DNA from: Spirochaetota bacterium
GTDB lineage: Bacteria > Spirochaetota > Spirochaetia > Treponematales > Treponemataceae
Length of the DNA: 64,000 bases
Direction of reading: 5' to 3'
NCBI GenBank assembly: GCA_023438065.1
Contig: JAEXRH010000008.1
Coordinates: forward strand, 306,640 to 370,639
Positions within the stretch are counted from its first letter, which is position 1. Every line of letters starts with the position of its first letter. This document shows positions 41,623-51,958 of this stretch, one piece after another. A model generated the notes under the pieces. That model saw only the letters and a list, made by a program, of their open reading frames with translations, did no database searches and was not told the DNA's origin. Position numbers and translations under genes: made by a program.

Positions 41623-44511
41623 AAATAAGTCGACGATCGCCGGCAGGAACAGGAATGAACCGACGAAGCTTCCAAGAATGCCGAGCGTGATGATGATCGC
41701 GAGCGCGCTTGGGAAGTCGGCAAACGGCCTTGACGAGAACAGGATTGGGACCGACGCAATGACGCTCGTCCCGGAAGAGAGAAAAAGGGGATTGAATCGC
41801 TGCGCAAGCGCTATGCGAACTCGTTCAGCGAATGATTCCCCTCTTCCGGAGTGCTCAAGCGAATCGGTTATCAGGATGTAATTGTTCACCGACGTTCCTG
41901 AGAGGATGATGATGCCTATTATCGACGCTATCGTGATCGGTTTATGAAGAAGGAAGAGGAACGTGAGCGGGAAGAAGGCGGAGAACGGGATTGCCGAGAT
42001 TATCAGGAGCGGAAGCGTAAAACTTTCGTTTTCGACGGCAAGAAGCACGTAAATCAAGAAACAAGCAAGAAGGAAAATGAGGAACATTGAACGATAGTCG
42101 CGTGCAGAGTCTTTAAGCGCGGCATCTGGGAAAAGTCCGTATCCCGGCGGCAAGTCGATCGTGTCGGCAACTGACTTAATTCGCGCCTCGATCTCTTCTA
42201 TCCCGAGCCGATCTGTAATGATCGTGAAGCTGATCGAGTTCTGGCGATTGTCCCTGTAGAGTCTCTCTGGCTCGGAGCCCTCACGGAATTCGCCAACGCC
42301 CGAGAGCGTTAAGGGCGCGCCGTCCTTGACCGGTACGGGAATTAGACCGATCCCGTCAAGCGATCTCGTCGGACTCGCGAGCCTCACGTCACGTTCCTTT
42401 CCGTTATCTATCCACTTGAGGGCGACAGGGCCCTGAACGTTCCACCTCAGAATCGACGCGATTCTGTCTGGGAAAAGACCTCGGTCAGCAAGTTTTTTTG
42501 CGTCAGGAATGAAAACCCTGGATGGCGGGTTTTCCTTGAAATGATACACGACACCCTTAATCCAGCTTTCTTTCGAGAACCGCTCACCGATATCCCGGAC
42601 CGTTTCGCGGAGCGCTACGTGATCGCCGCCTGTCAGTGTGAAACGAATCTTGTACTCGTTCGTATTTTGGTCGAGACCGAAGAAAAATCGCCCTTTTGGA
42701 GAGCTCTCGGCGATAGTCTCGAGCTTTTTTCGAAGGGAATCGGGGGAGATACGGTCCTTGTCGAAGGTCACGCTGATCTCGGCGTTCCCTCTCCGCGCAT
42801 TGCTCTCAACGCGCTTAACCCCGGATGCTTTCTTGAATTCCCGGACATACGGGGCGATACCGGAGTCGGTTTCGGTTATCGTGGTTCCACTGGGAAACTC
42901 GACGTGTACAAAAATGATCCCCTCGTCGTCGACCGGTGTGAATTCCTTGGCGCCAAAGAAGAGAAATACGGGAACCGCGAGCATTATCGCAACGTAGGCC
43001 ACGCGAAGGGGTCGTTTCGCGCGAAGGGAGAAGTCCGTCATGGAGAAGAACGGGCGCGAAACCGTCATGAAATCGACGAGAGGCTTTCGGGGGCGTTCGG
43101 CCTTGCATGCGAGCCTCAGGGGTAATGGAAGGAACGTAAAGGTTATCAATTGAGAGAGGATGAGCATTCCGGAAAGGGACAGGCAGATAGAAACGATTCC
43201 TGTATTAAGTCCGTTCAGCGCGAAAAGAGGGAGAAAAACGATCAGCGTCGTGAGCGTTCCGGCGAGAAGCGGCATTGCGATCGGTCGGATCGGCCTTCGG
43301 TAGTCGGAACGAAGATAGTCGTAGATGATGAGGTAATTGTCGATGATGAGCCCCGATCCGATAACAAGCCCTGAGATAATGCTCGCATTGACCGGAACGC
43401 GAGCGACGGAAAGGGCCGATACGCCGAGGAAGATCGAGAAAGGGATACTCGCCGAAAGAATAGTTCGAGACCTGAGATCGGGCATGAAAACGCCGATGAA
43501 AAGAAATAGCGATACCATGCTGATTGCCATCGAGACGAGGATGGCGTTGATTCCTTCCATGATCTCGCTACCCTTGTCATAAATGATCTCTGTCTCGAGT
43601 CCGTCCTTGGCGATGGCGTTCGTTTGCCGACCGAGTTCCTCGCAGAGCGAGAGCTCGTTTACGCTGCCGCCGGAATGGACGTAGAGGATGATGCGTTCCT
43701 CTCCGTCAATTCTGCTGCGCTGTTCCACGAAACGTTGCTTTCGGGCGATGTCGGCTATTTCTGAGAGCTTTACCGGTATGCCGTCCGGAGAGCGTAGCGT
43801 TATCGCGCCGAAATCGTCTATTGCGTCTACCCCTGCGTCGAAGAAGAGGGGTGTTTCAGAAATTTGGTCTCGCACCGAACCGACCGGTGCTCGGACGTAT
43901 CCTTTCTGCAAAGCGTCTGAGACGGCGAATGAGTCAAGACCGTATTGGGCCGCGCGCGCCGGGTCGATCGTTACCATCACGTCCTCGAGTCCTCGTCCGC
44001 CAACCTCGATGTCGCCCGTTCCCCTCACCCGCTCATACCGCGTTTTAACGCTGTTTTCCACGTATTCGCCGAGTTCCGCCCTTCCGAGCGTTATCGACTT
44101 GAACGCGACTATGTACACCGGGCTATTCGTCGAGTCGGATGAGGATATGCGCGTCTTCTGGACGGCCCGCGGGAACGACGAGCGAACGAGATCGACGCGT
44201 TCCTTGACGTCCGAATACAGAAGATTCATGTCGACTCCCCGTTTCGCCGAAAGAATGATTCGTGACTTGCCAAACTCGCTCGAACTTGAGAAGGACTTTA
44301 TACCAGGAACGTCCCCGAGCGCATCCTCGAGAGGGATGGTGATGACCCGTTCGATCTCGCGCGCATTGGCCCCGAAGTACTCTGTCGTGACGGCGAGCGA
44401 ATGGGCACTTTCCGCCGATGAGCCGAAACGGAAATTCGCTAATCCAAGGGAGGCGATGACGATCAGGCACGAGAGGAGGAGGGTATAGGAGACCGGTTTA
44501 TGAAAGAACAA
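41551..44511 (-). CDS. RND permease B (relay-deficient), operon 2
   Basis: 986 residues, paralogue of 23805-26723 over its full length. The same substitutions are present: Asp391-Asn392 in TM4 (GLIIDNYLII) and Asn876 at the relay lysine position (SVNNYIL). A C-terminal tail of about 19 residues (TENVSDSEIEKLVSVANRGD) is absent from the paralogue and is encoded opposite the end of the 40171 gene. The start is TTG at 44511, with AAGGAGG 7 nt upstream overlapping the stop of permease A. Expected to pair with permease A of the same operon. Confidence 0.9.
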   Translation of the reverse strand: MFFHKPVSYTLLLSCLIVIASLGLANFRFGSSAESAHSLAVTTEYFGANAREIERVITIPLEDALGDVPGIKSFSSSSEFGKSRIILSAKRGVDMNLLYSDVKERVDLVRSSFPRAVQKTRISSSDSTNSPVYIVAFKSITLGRAELGEYVENSVKTRYERVRGTGDIEVGGRGLEDVMVTIDPARAAQYGLDSFAVSDALQKGYVRAPVGSVRDQISETPLFFDAGVDAIDDFGAITLRSPDGIPVKLSEIADIARKQRFVEQRSRIDGEERIILYVHSGGSVNELSLCEELGRQTNAIAKDGLETEIIYDKGSEIMEGINAILVSMAISMVSLFLFIGVFMPDLRSRTILSASIPFSIFLGVSALSVARVPVNASIISGLVIGSGLIIDNYLIIYDYLRSDYRRPIRPIAMPLLAGTLTTLIVFLPLFALNGLNTGIVSICLSLSGMLILSQLITFTFLPLPLRLACKAERPRKPLVDFMTVSRPFFSMTDFSLRAKRPLRVAYVAIMLAVPVFLFFGAKEFTPVDDEGIIFVHVEFPSGTTITETDSGIAPYVREFKKASGVKRVESNARRGNAEISVTFDKDRISPDSLRKKLETIAESSPKGRFFFGLDQNTNEYKIRFTLTGGDHVALRETVRDIGERFSKESWIKGVVYHFKENPPSRVFIPDAKKLADRGLFPDRIASILRWNVQGPVALKWIDNGKERDVRLASPTRSLDGIGLIPVPVKDGAPLTLSGVGEFREGSEPERLYRDNRQNSISFTIITDRLGIEEIEARIKSVADTIDLPPGYGLFPDAALKDSARDYRSMFLIFLLACFLIYVLLAVENESFTLPLLIISAIPFSAFFPLTFLFLLHKPITIASIIGIIILSGTSVNNYILITDSLEHSGRGESFAERVRIALAQRFNPLFLSSGTSVIASVPILFSSRPFADFPSALAIIITLGILGSFVGSFLFLPAIVDLFLKPTENVSDSEIEKLVSVANRGD

Positions 44512-44523
44512 TGAAGCGCCTCC

Positions 44524-47499
44524 TTACGTCCTTGCCGTGAACCATGAGCGGTAAATTAACGGGAAGATAAAAAGACTCAGGAAGCTCGAGAACAGAAGAC
44601 CGCCGATTATGGCGATTGCCATCGTTTTCTCTGGATTCTTCCCGGATAGGTCAAGCGCGATGGGGATGAGCGCGAGGAGCGTTGTGAGGAAGCTTATCGA
44701 TATCGCGCGGATTCTGTCGTTCGCACCGCGGTAAATGCCCGCGACGACGAGCGCTCTCGAGCGTATAAGCGTCGAGTAGTGGTCGTAAAATATGATGCCG
44801 TTTCTCACGATGAAGCCGATGACGACGAGGGATCCGAGTATGGCGTTGAGGTTAATCGGGTTCCCGGTAAGGAAGAGCCCAATGAAGACTCCTGCAAAGC
44901 CGAAAGGAATGATTGCGAGCATGAGAAGGGGAAGCACGAACGAGTCAAACTGTATTCCGAGAAGCACGTACATGAGAAGAATCGACAACGCGAATAACAG
45001 CGTCACCGAGGAAATTTGCTTTTTCCACTCAGCTGCGTCCGGGTCTGCGAGCGTGCGCCCAACAGCAGATGCGGCTGCTTTGTCATCGATTCTGACGGTG
45101 ACGTATGCGGCGTGCTGTCTGTCGTCCCGGTAATAGACCGGAGGGGAGACCCGCTCGGTGAACTCAACCGCGTCGGCGAGGGCCGTCGAGGTTCCAGTAG
45201 GATTCGGGAAGAGGATGGCGCGAACGTCATCGACTGATTTTCTGGTATAATCAGGGAGTCTCACGCGTATCGGTATTCGCCCGTTTTTGCTCTCTATAGA
45301 ACCGGCGTACACGCCAAAAACCGAGCCGCCAACTGCATCGGCGATTTCCGAAGGTGAGAGCCCCATCCGGGCAAGAGCCCCTCTGTCGGGGGTTACGAGT
45401 ATCTGAGGTCGCGTCGCCTTGGGATACGCCCTCGCGCCCTCGACGCCGTCGGTTGCCCGTTCGGCCTTGCGCCAAGCGGCCTCGTAGTTCTCCCCCGTAG
45501 CGGTGAACGTCGCCTTTTTTCCGTCACCAAGCCCAAGAATCTCGTTGAATGAAAGCGCCGCGCTCTTTATCTCGATCGAGCGTACGCGGTCGCCCGAAAG
45601 AGCCTCGGTGAACCAGTCCTTGAGATCTGTTTCGCTTAGCCTTGATCCCTTGCGGAGCGCGATGGTACATGTCAGTATCTCGCTTTCTGGTGACTTGTTT
45701 GCCAGGTAATAGGGATCGTCGAGTCTGCCGCCCGAGGAGCAATATGCGGACTCGGCGAAGCCTGACTTCGCGACAAGACGTTCAAGCGAAGAGGCGATCC
45801 CCATAAGATTGTCTTGAGTCGTGCCTGCGGGAAATGCTATTTCGACCAGGTATTCATCACTCGCTGGTGCGCTCATCCAGTCGTTTTCGAGTTGCGCGAG
45901 GCAAATCGCGCCAACTGCGAGAAGTAGGACCGAAACTGCCGCGAGAAGGATAGGTCTTCTCATGAAGAAACGAAGACTCTTCCTGTAAGCTCTACCACCT
46001 GATGCGGGTCGCGGAACCTTTGGCCCGAAGTAGCGATAGAGTACGGGAATAACCGTGACGGAGACGATGAATGAAAAGAAAATCGAGAGCGATACCGCCC
46101 ACGCGAGATCCCTGAAAACCGCGCCGATTATTCCCGGAAGGAAGAAAAGCGGGAGAAAAACGATGAGGCTTGTAAGAGTCGACCCTATTGTGGAACCTGC
46201 GATCTCGAGAGCGGCGGTGACGACGCCCTCGACGTCCGAAGGCGAGCTCTTCCTTTGGATATTCTCGAGGACGACGACCGAGTCGTCGACGAGCATACCG
46301 ATACCGATAGCGAGCCCGCCAAGTGAGACCGTGTTGATGCCGACTTTCACGAGAGGAAACGCCGCTATCGCGGTAAGGAGGGCGAGAGGTATCGACGCGA
46401 TCATGATGAGCGACGTCGAAAGGTCTTTAATGTAGAGGAGAATGACGGCGAAGGCGACGAAAAACCCAAGGATGGCCGATAAGGCAAGGCCCCTTATCGA
46501 TTCGGAGATTGCGCGCGAGCCGTCGTGGAGTATCTCGACGTCGACCGCTTTCCCGTAGGCGGCATCGATCTCCGCGACTTTCTGACGGACGTTCCTCGAT
46601 AGCGTGACCGGGCTATAGCCGCCCTGGGTACGCACGAGGAGGGCGATACCCTCGTTCCCGTCTTTTGAAACGAAAGATTGTCGATCATTCGGTTTCCGTG
46701 AGACGCTTGCGACGTCGCCAAGCCTGATACGGCCGCCAGAATTGCCCTGTCCCGTCGCGTACATATTCTCGACATCAGCCGTGCTTCTCGCTTGCGCATC
46801 GGTTTTTATGACGTACTCGAGCGATCCTTGCTCGATCGAACCGGACGGAAGCTCGACGTTCGTCGCCTGGATGACGCTCGAAATAGCTTGAGGGGTAAGA
46901 CCGTACGCGATAGATTTGTGAGGGTCAGGCTCAACGAGAATCTCCTCGTCGAGCCCGCCGAGGACTTGAATCGAGCCGACTCCCTCCGCTTGCTGCGCAA
47001 TCGTCTTGATCTCGCGGTCGCATAGCCTTTTAAGATCCATGACGTCCAAACCACCGTGGGGAAATACTCCAATGACCATGACGGGCCGCTCGGTAGGATT
47101 AACCGGAAGCACCATCGGTTTGGAAGCGCCCTCGGGAAGGGAAAGTGCCGCGATATCCGCCATCTCCCTTGCCTCGATGCCTGCCTCTTTCATATCGGTT
47201 CCCCATGAGAACCGGAGCTCTATCAGCGAGACGCCGTCGAGCGACGAGGATTTGACGTGCCTGAGGCCTTGCAGCGAGGAAAGAGAGTCCTCGATCGGGA
47301 TAGTCAGGAGTTCGAGGACCTCCTTAGCGGGCAGGCCGGAGTATGAGGTTGCCACCGTGAGTTTCGGCGTCTCGATCGGCGGGTAAAAGCCAACCGACAT
47401 TGACGATATAGAGACGAGGGCGAGCACGAGCGAGAGCAAGGTAAGCATTATGACTGTCACGGGGCGGCGGATTGCGTTTGTAATGAGCCATGAAAGCAT
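44524..47499 (-). CDS. RND permease A (relay-competent), operon 2
   Basis: 991 residues. TM4 keeps Asp405-Asp406 (MLVDDSVVVLEN) and TM10 has Arg899 for the canonical lysine (FIVRNGIIFYD), as in the operon 1 paralogue. The N-terminal porter start ATSYSGLPAKEVLELLTIPIEDSLSS is almost the same as that of the paralogue. It lies 25 nt after the Ig-like lipoprotein A gene and 12 nt before permease B. Likely the energised subunit of the heteromeric pump. Codon use is more A/T-ending than in operon 1. Confidence 0.92.
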   Translation of the reverse strand: MLSWLITNAIRRPVTVIMLTLLSLVLALVSISSMSVGFYPPIETPKLTVATSYSGLPAKEVLELLTIPIEDSLSSLQGLRHVKSSSLDGVSLIELRFSWGTDMKEAGIEAREMADIAALSLPEGASKPMVLPVNPTERPVMVIGVFPHGGLDVMDLKRLCDREIKTIAQQAEGVGSIQVLGGLDEEILVEPDPHKSIAYGLTPQAISSVIQATNVELPSGSIEQGSLEYVIKTDAQARSTADVENMYATGQGNSGGRIRLGDVASVSRKPNDRQSFVSKDGNEGIALLVRTQGGYSPVTLSRNVRQKVAEIDAAYGKAVDVEILHDGSRAISESIRGLALSAILGFFVAFAVILLYIKDLSTSLIMIASIPLALLTAIAAFPLVKVGINTVSLGGLAIGIGMLVDDSVVVLENIQRKSSPSDVEGVVTAALEIAGSTIGSTLTSLIVFLPLFFLPGIIGAVFRDLAWAVSLSIFFSFIVSVTVIPVLYRYFGPKVPRPASGGRAYRKSLRFFMRRPILLAAVSVLLLAVGAICLAQLENDWMSAPASDEYLVEIAFPAGTTQDNLMGIASSLERLVAKSGFAESAYCSSGGRLDDPYYLANKSPESEILTCTIALRKGSRLSETDLKDWFTEALSGDRVRSIEIKSAALSFNEILGLGDGKKATFTATGENYEAAWRKAERATDGVEGARAYPKATRPQILVTPDRGALARMGLSPSEIADAVGGSVFGVYAGSIESKNGRIPIRVRLPDYTRKSVDDVRAILFPNPTGTSTALADAVEFTERVSPPVYYRDDRQHAAYVTVRIDDKAAASAVGRTLADPDAAEWKKQISSVTLLFALSILLMYVLLGIQFDSFVLPLLMLAIIPFGFAGVFIGLFLTGNPINLNAILGSLVVIGFIVRNGIIFYDHYSTLIRSRALVVAGIYRGANDRIRAISISFLTTLLALIPIALDLSGKNPEKTMAIAIIGGLLFSSFLSLFIFPLIYRSWFTART

Positions 47500-47524
47500 C
47501 GTTTTGCCTTTCCTTATCGTCGCG

Positions 47525-49111
47525 TTAATTCGTCGTATTCACGGTCAATGACCATGCCGATGCGATTCCGTTCCCCAAAGAGTCCGAAAAATCGGCTGAT
47601 AGCGTCAGTTTCATGAGGCCCGGTACGTACTTGTATGTCGCGGACCAATTATTCACGTATACGAAGTAGCGGACAACGTGGCGCGTCGGTGACGCGGGCA
47701 AGCCGCGATCGTGCGGTATTGTGCTCATATGCGTGATGTTCGAATCTATCTCGGCCGCGAAGGGAGTGATCGACGCCCCGTCACAGGTTACCGAAAAGCT
47801 CGAGAGGAATTCCACGATATTGATCGTCGCGCCCTCGGCGAGCTCGAAATGGACGTCGAAGAAGCCGATCGGCCTCGGCGTGGGCTCCAAATTCGGCATG
47901 TAATGGTCGGCGAAGGTGAGAGATACCATCGGCGTGAGCTCGGTGAGTCCCGTCGGGAGGCCGGAAATGTCGAAGGCGTTGAGGAAATCAACGCCGATAA
48001 CGACAGGCGGACGCGAGCGTGATCCCGTCACGCGGAATTTGAATGCCGCTTCCTCGTTCATCTCGTTTCCTGACGAGTCGCGCGCGCTATTCGCGACAGT
48101 GAGGCAAATGAGCTTGCCGTAGTCGTACGAGGGGTCGGGCGTCAAGGTAATCTCCGTGCCGTCTGTGTTCCACGACGTTTCAAATCGCGTGGTGGGGACG
48201 AATGAGAGCGCGTTCTTGACCGAATCCTTGTCCATGGTTTCGGAGAAGCGGATAATGATGCGGTCTTTCGCGTTGATGCCATTGGTGACCGTCTCGATGG
48301 AGTCGAGCGGGTTGTCGCGCGCAAGCGTAAGCGAGGAGTCAGGGTCCGTTGCCGAGATGATGGTCGGGCTTACCGACTCGAGCCCAGTGAAAAAATTAGT
48401 CTTCGTCACTTTTCCGGTTGAATTTCCGGCGAGGTCGCTCGCGGATTCGTCGATTTCGACCTCGTATCGCGTCTGCCAGTCCAAGTCCTCGGTGAGGACG
48501 TACTCGAAGGTCCTGCGGTCGGGCGACTCGCGAAAGAAACCTTCGCCCGATGGCGTGATGGCAAACGCGTCGATTACCGAGGTGACATTCATCGGCTCGG
48601 AAAACGAGACGATTATTGTGGGGCGGACAGAGGCTGTCGAGGAATTCGCCGGCGGTGACATGGCGGTTACTCTTGGCCTTTCGCGATCCGCCGAGAAACG
48701 GAAGTCATGGGAAAAATCGTCCTCGAGTGAATTTCCGTCGAGGTCCTCGGCCTGTGTTGTCACCGATATCGTATACGTCGAGGCGTTCTTGAACGCGGAG
48801 AAGGGTTTGAATGATAACCTGTCGGATGAAGACCAGGTAAACGATCCTTGCATTGCCTCCCCGTCTTCGCGAAGGGTAAATGCCCGTTCGGCGAGGGCCC
48901 GGTCGACATCCGCGGAAAATACAACCTCGACCCCCGTGAGACTCGAGAAGTCGACGACTTCGCCATCGGGCACGACGCGCACGATCTCGAGAGGCTTCAT
49001 CGTGAGGTATTTGCACCCCGTCGCGAAGAGGACCGGAAAAAGGGTCATGAGGGCGATGATCGCGGTCCCGGAAAAGATTCTCGATCGCCCGTATCGCGCG
49101 GTCGTTCGCAT
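47525..49111 (-). CDS. Ig-like (Big_5/SbsA-type) lipoprotein A, operon 2
   Basis: 528 residues; lipobox FATGCKYL. Domain layout matches 29722-31335: VEVVFSADVDRALAERAF, IIVSFSEPMNVTSVIDAFAITP, IIIRFSETMDKDSVKNALSFVP and a divergent fourth unit (FFDVHFELAEGATINIVEFLSSFSV). The two A proteins are collinear. Located between lipoprotein B (2-nt gap) and permease A. Probably faces the periplasm or is displayed at the outer membrane; ligand unknown. Confidence 0.82.
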   Translation of the reverse strand: MRTTARYGRSRIFSGTAIIALMTLFPVLFATGCKYLTMKPLEIVRVVPDGEVVDFSSLTGVEVVFSADVDRALAERAFTLREDGEAMQGSFTWSSSDRLSFKPFSAFKNASTYTISVTTQAEDLDGNSLEDDFSHDFRFSADRERPRVTAMSPPANSSTASVRPTIIVSFSEPMNVTSVIDAFAITPSGEGFFRESPDRRTFEYVLTEDLDWQTRYEVEIDESASDLAGNSTGKVTKTNFFTGLESVSPTIISATDPDSSLTLARDNPLDSIETVTNGINAKDRIIIRFSETMDKDSVKNALSFVPTTRFETSWNTDGTEITLTPDPSYDYGKLICLTVANSARDSSGNEMNEEAAFKFRVTGSRSRPPVVIGVDFLNAFDISGLPTGLTELTPMVSLTFADHYMPNLEPTPRPIGFFDVHFELAEGATINIVEFLSSFSVTCDGASITPFAAEIDSNITHMSTIPHDRGLPASPTRHVVRYFVYVNNWSATYKYVPGLMKLTLSADFSDSLGNGIASAWSLTVNTTN

Positions 49112-49113
49112 AG

Positions 49114-50610
49114 CTAAACGGTCTCCAAATAAAGGACCAGATCCTTGTTCATCGCGTTTCCGTCGTCGAGCTTGAAACCCGTGTCGCCGCCTTTTATCGT
49201 CAACTTGTAAATGACGCGCTCGCCGTTGGCACCGTCGGTCGGGACCGAGAAGTTTGTGACGCGCACGGTTACCGTCGTGTCCCCGGAGCCGAGGAGGGAG
49301 AAAATGTTCGGGTCGGAAACCGAAAAGGGGAACACTCGTTCGATCGAGAGCGCCTCCACGAGCCGCGCTCTCTCGGTAGCGGAGACGTTTTCAGAGAACT
49401 TGATGATGAAATCGTGAGCGTAGGTCGTATCATGCACGCCGATTACGAGAGGGTCGGTCGACTCGAGCTCGGAACCGTCGAAGATCTCGTTCGGTCCTGA
49501 AGGACTATTCGTGATCGAGACAACCCTCAACGGCTCGTATGGCGCCGTGAATTTCCAGTCAAAGTCGCTGAGGGTTAAGTTCCCGTTCGCGTCGGCGAGG
49601 CCCTTGCCGATTTTGACCGTATACTCGGTACCCGAGACCCAGTCTGCATCCTCCTGATACGCGACGAACGTGCGGGCGTCTATCGACCGTATCGTCATGG
49701 AAACGTCGGGCTCAATCGTGAGACAGTCGGAGAGCGAGTCGCTATCGACGTCCTCGGTAAAGCGAAGCAGTAAACCGGAGCGTTTTTGAACGGCTGTCAA
49801 CGGGACTTCGATTGACAGGTTATCAGGATCGACCGCGGCGATCGAGGGCTTTTCAAGAGGTGTAATGTCTTCCTGAACGCGGAAGGAACCTCGGTATTCT
49901 TCCTTGATCGGCACGCCGTCGACGTCGGTGAGGTCGTCGAGGATCGTCCACTGGTAACGGGTAAGTCCTTCCCACTTCGTGCGCGGCGCCACGGTAAGGG
50001 ACATCCCATCGGAGGAGAGAACGACCGAAAGCTCGCACGAAGGAGATGTCGTCACGTAGCGTTCTATGAGCAGTGGGTTTAGCGGTTTTGAAAAGGATAA
50101 AATGAGCGATGCTGCCGTCGGGACGATGGTATCGTTTGCCGGGTTTTGACCCGCGAGTATTGCCGGCGCCGCCGAGGTGACGGCGTAAAAGGTGACGGCC
50201 TCTGCAACATCGAAAGTCCTGCCGTCTGCGGCTGAAACGGCACCATCGCATCGGAGAGTATACGAGGCCCCCGCGCGCCATCCCTCGAGGGGCGTGATTA
50301 TCATACTTCTTCCATCCCACGAGACGTCGTACTCGACCGAACTCGAGAAGGATTTGAGGGATGTCGCCGTTTCCGCATCCCCGTGGAGAATATCCTCGGA
50401 AAAAGCGATACGGACTGAGTCGCCCGCGGCGATTATGGCGCCGTTGCTGCTGGGCCAAAGCGTAACGCTCAATCGGGAGAGGTCGATCGCGTCGCATGAG
50501 GCCGCGAAGAAAGAAAGAGACACCACGATCGCGAATGCTATGCCGCGTGTCGCGCGCCGTTTAACGACTTGCCAAAGGATAGCAGTGCCGCTCGTTACGT
50601 CACTTTTCAT
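49114..50610 (-). CDS. Ig-like (Big_5/SbsA-type) lipoprotein B, operon 2
   Basis: 498 residues; lipobox FAASCDAIDL, comparable to GCGAVDL of the operon 1 protein. Ig-like units include VRIAFSEDILHGDAETAT, LILSFSKPLNPLLIERYVTTSP and LLLRFTEDVDSDSLSDCLTIEP. The ATG at 50610 is chosen over 50625 because GAGGTGGAAG lies just upstream and the 11-nt overlap with the fusion-protein gene then equals that of operon 1. Length also agrees with the paralogue (497). Confidence 0.82.
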   Translation of the reverse strand: MKSDVTSGTAILWQVVKRRATRGIAFAIVVSLSFFAASCDAIDLSRLSVTLWPSSNGAIIAAGDSVRIAFSEDILHGDAETATSLKSFSSSVEYDVSWDGRSMIITPLEGWRAGASYTLRCDGAVSAADGRTFDVAEAVTFYAVTSAAPAILAGQNPANDTIVPTAASLILSFSKPLNPLLIERYVTTSPSCELSVVLSSDGMSLTVAPRTKWEGLTRYQWTILDDLTDVDGVPIKEEYRGSFRVQEDITPLEKPSIAAVDPDNLSIEVPLTAVQKRSGLLLRFTEDVDSDSLSDCLTIEPDVSMTIRSIDARTFVAYQEDADWVSGTEYTVKIGKGLADANGNLTLSDFDWKFTAPYEPLRVVSITNSPSGPNEIFDGSELESTDPLVIGVHDTTYAHDFIIKFSENVSATERARLVEALSIERVFPFSVSDPNIFSLLGSGDTTVTVRVTNFSVPTDGANGERVIYKLTIKGGDTGFKLDDGNAMNKDLVLYLETV

Positions 50611-51958
50611 ACGCTTCCACCTCATCGCCTTCCTTTATGAGCGGGGTCGGCTCGAGTACGACGCTCTCGCCTTCGGAGAGACCGTCGGTTATCTCGATTT
50701 CTCCGCGATACTCGATGCCGAGCGAGACCTTTCTCCTGAAAACCCGTTTGTTCCTGACCGTCATGACAATGCCCTCCTTGCCCTCGCGAAGCGCAAGGCA
50801 TGTGAGGGGCAGAAAGATCTTCTTTACCGGTATACCCGTGGCGACCGTGACGTTCGCGAACATACCCGGCTTACCGCGATTGCCCATTCGTTTCACGAGC
50901 GCTTTGACCGTGACGTTCCCTGACTGAGGGTCGACCGTGGGGGAAACGATGTCGACAGTTCCCTTTAACGGATCCTTTTGTATGGACTCGACGGTGATCG
51001 ATACCGCCTGTCCCTTCTTGATCCTGCCGATGTCGCTTTCGTCGACGGGAAACACGACCCACGCGTCGTCTGAGCTGAATATCGTCATCAGCTTGTCTCC
51101 GGCCTCGACGCGTTCGCCCGATTCTTTATAAATGGCGCCGATGACGCCCATGATCGGGGAGTCGATCGAGAGCTCGGCGACGAGCGCCTCGGCCGAAGAG
51201 AGTTCGGTCGCCGAGGCGACCTCGTTCGCGCGCGCGACATCGAGTTCCGCTTTTTTCGTTCTCGTGTTTAGGTCGACTAGGAGGGCCTTCATTCGCGCGG
51301 GGTCACCGGGGACCGAGTATCCCGCGGCGGCGAGATCGGACGCCCTGAGTCCGATGCGCGAGATCTCCTCTTCCTTCTTCAGCTTGGTATTCTCGTCCTC
51401 GGCATCCGCGAGCGTAGACCGTGCGGATCGCATAGCTTCCTCGGTGATACCCCCGATCTCAAGCAGTCGCTCGTTGTCCCGTATCTCGGCCTTGAGTTTC
51501 TCGAGCTGCCTTTCGCTCTGTCCGAGCTCGATCTCGGTCCGCTCGAGCCCGATAAACCGCGATTCAATACCGCGTCGCGCGTCCTCGTACTCGGCTTCGG
51601 CGAGTTTCGTCGCCGCCTGCGCGCTCTTGAGGGCTGCCTCGGCCTGATTTCGCCTGATATCGAGTTGAACGTTCCTGAGCGACGCGATTCGCGCACCCTT
51701 GCCGACGGACTCGCCCTCACGGAAGGGTAACTCCGCGATTATACCCTCGACTGCGGCTGTTACATCGTTTTTCTTCGTGTAAACGATACTGCCAAACGAG
51801 GAAATATCGGCGGAGAAGTCTTTCAGCTCGGCCCTGATGACTCGGATCTCCGGTCGTGGCGTGTCGGCCGCGTCGACCGCACGACGGTTTGTGCACGCGG
51901 TAAGCGCGATGATGGCGGTCGCCGCCGCGACTGCCGCTCTCGTCGATTTGTTCGTCAT
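50600..51958 (-). CDS. RND membrane-fusion lipoprotein, operon 2
   Basis: 452 residues, exactly the length of the operon 1 paralogue. Lipobox LTACTNRR. Same order of barrel, lipoyl, alpha-hairpin and membrane-proximal domains; SFGSIVYTKKNDVTAAVEGII, DSPIMGVIGAIYKESGERV and SPTVDPQSGNVTVKALV are nearly identical to the paralogue. The start overlaps the TolC stop by 4 nt. Adaptor between TolC and the two permeases. Confidence 0.93.
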   Translation of the reverse strand: MTNKSTRAAVAAATAIIALTACTNRRAVDAADTPRPEIRVIRAELKDFSADISSFGSIVYTKKNDVTAAVEGIIAELPFREGESVGKGARIASLRNVQLDIRRNQAEAALKSAQAATKLAEAEYEDARRGIESRFIGLERTEIELGQSERQLEKLKAEIRDNERLLEIGGITEEAMRSARSTLADAEDENTKLKKEEEISRIGLRASDLAAAGYSVPGDPARMKALLVDLNTRTKKAELDVARANEVASATELSSAEALVAELSIDSPIMGVIGAIYKESGERVEAGDKLMTIFSSDDAWVVFPVDESDIGRIKKGQAVSITVESIQKDPLKGTVDIVSPTVDPQSGNVTVKALVKRMGNRGKPGMFANVTVATGIPVKKIFLPLTCLALREGKEGIVMTVRNKRVFRRKVSLGIEYRGEIEITDGLSEGESVVLEPTPLIKEGDEVEAYEK

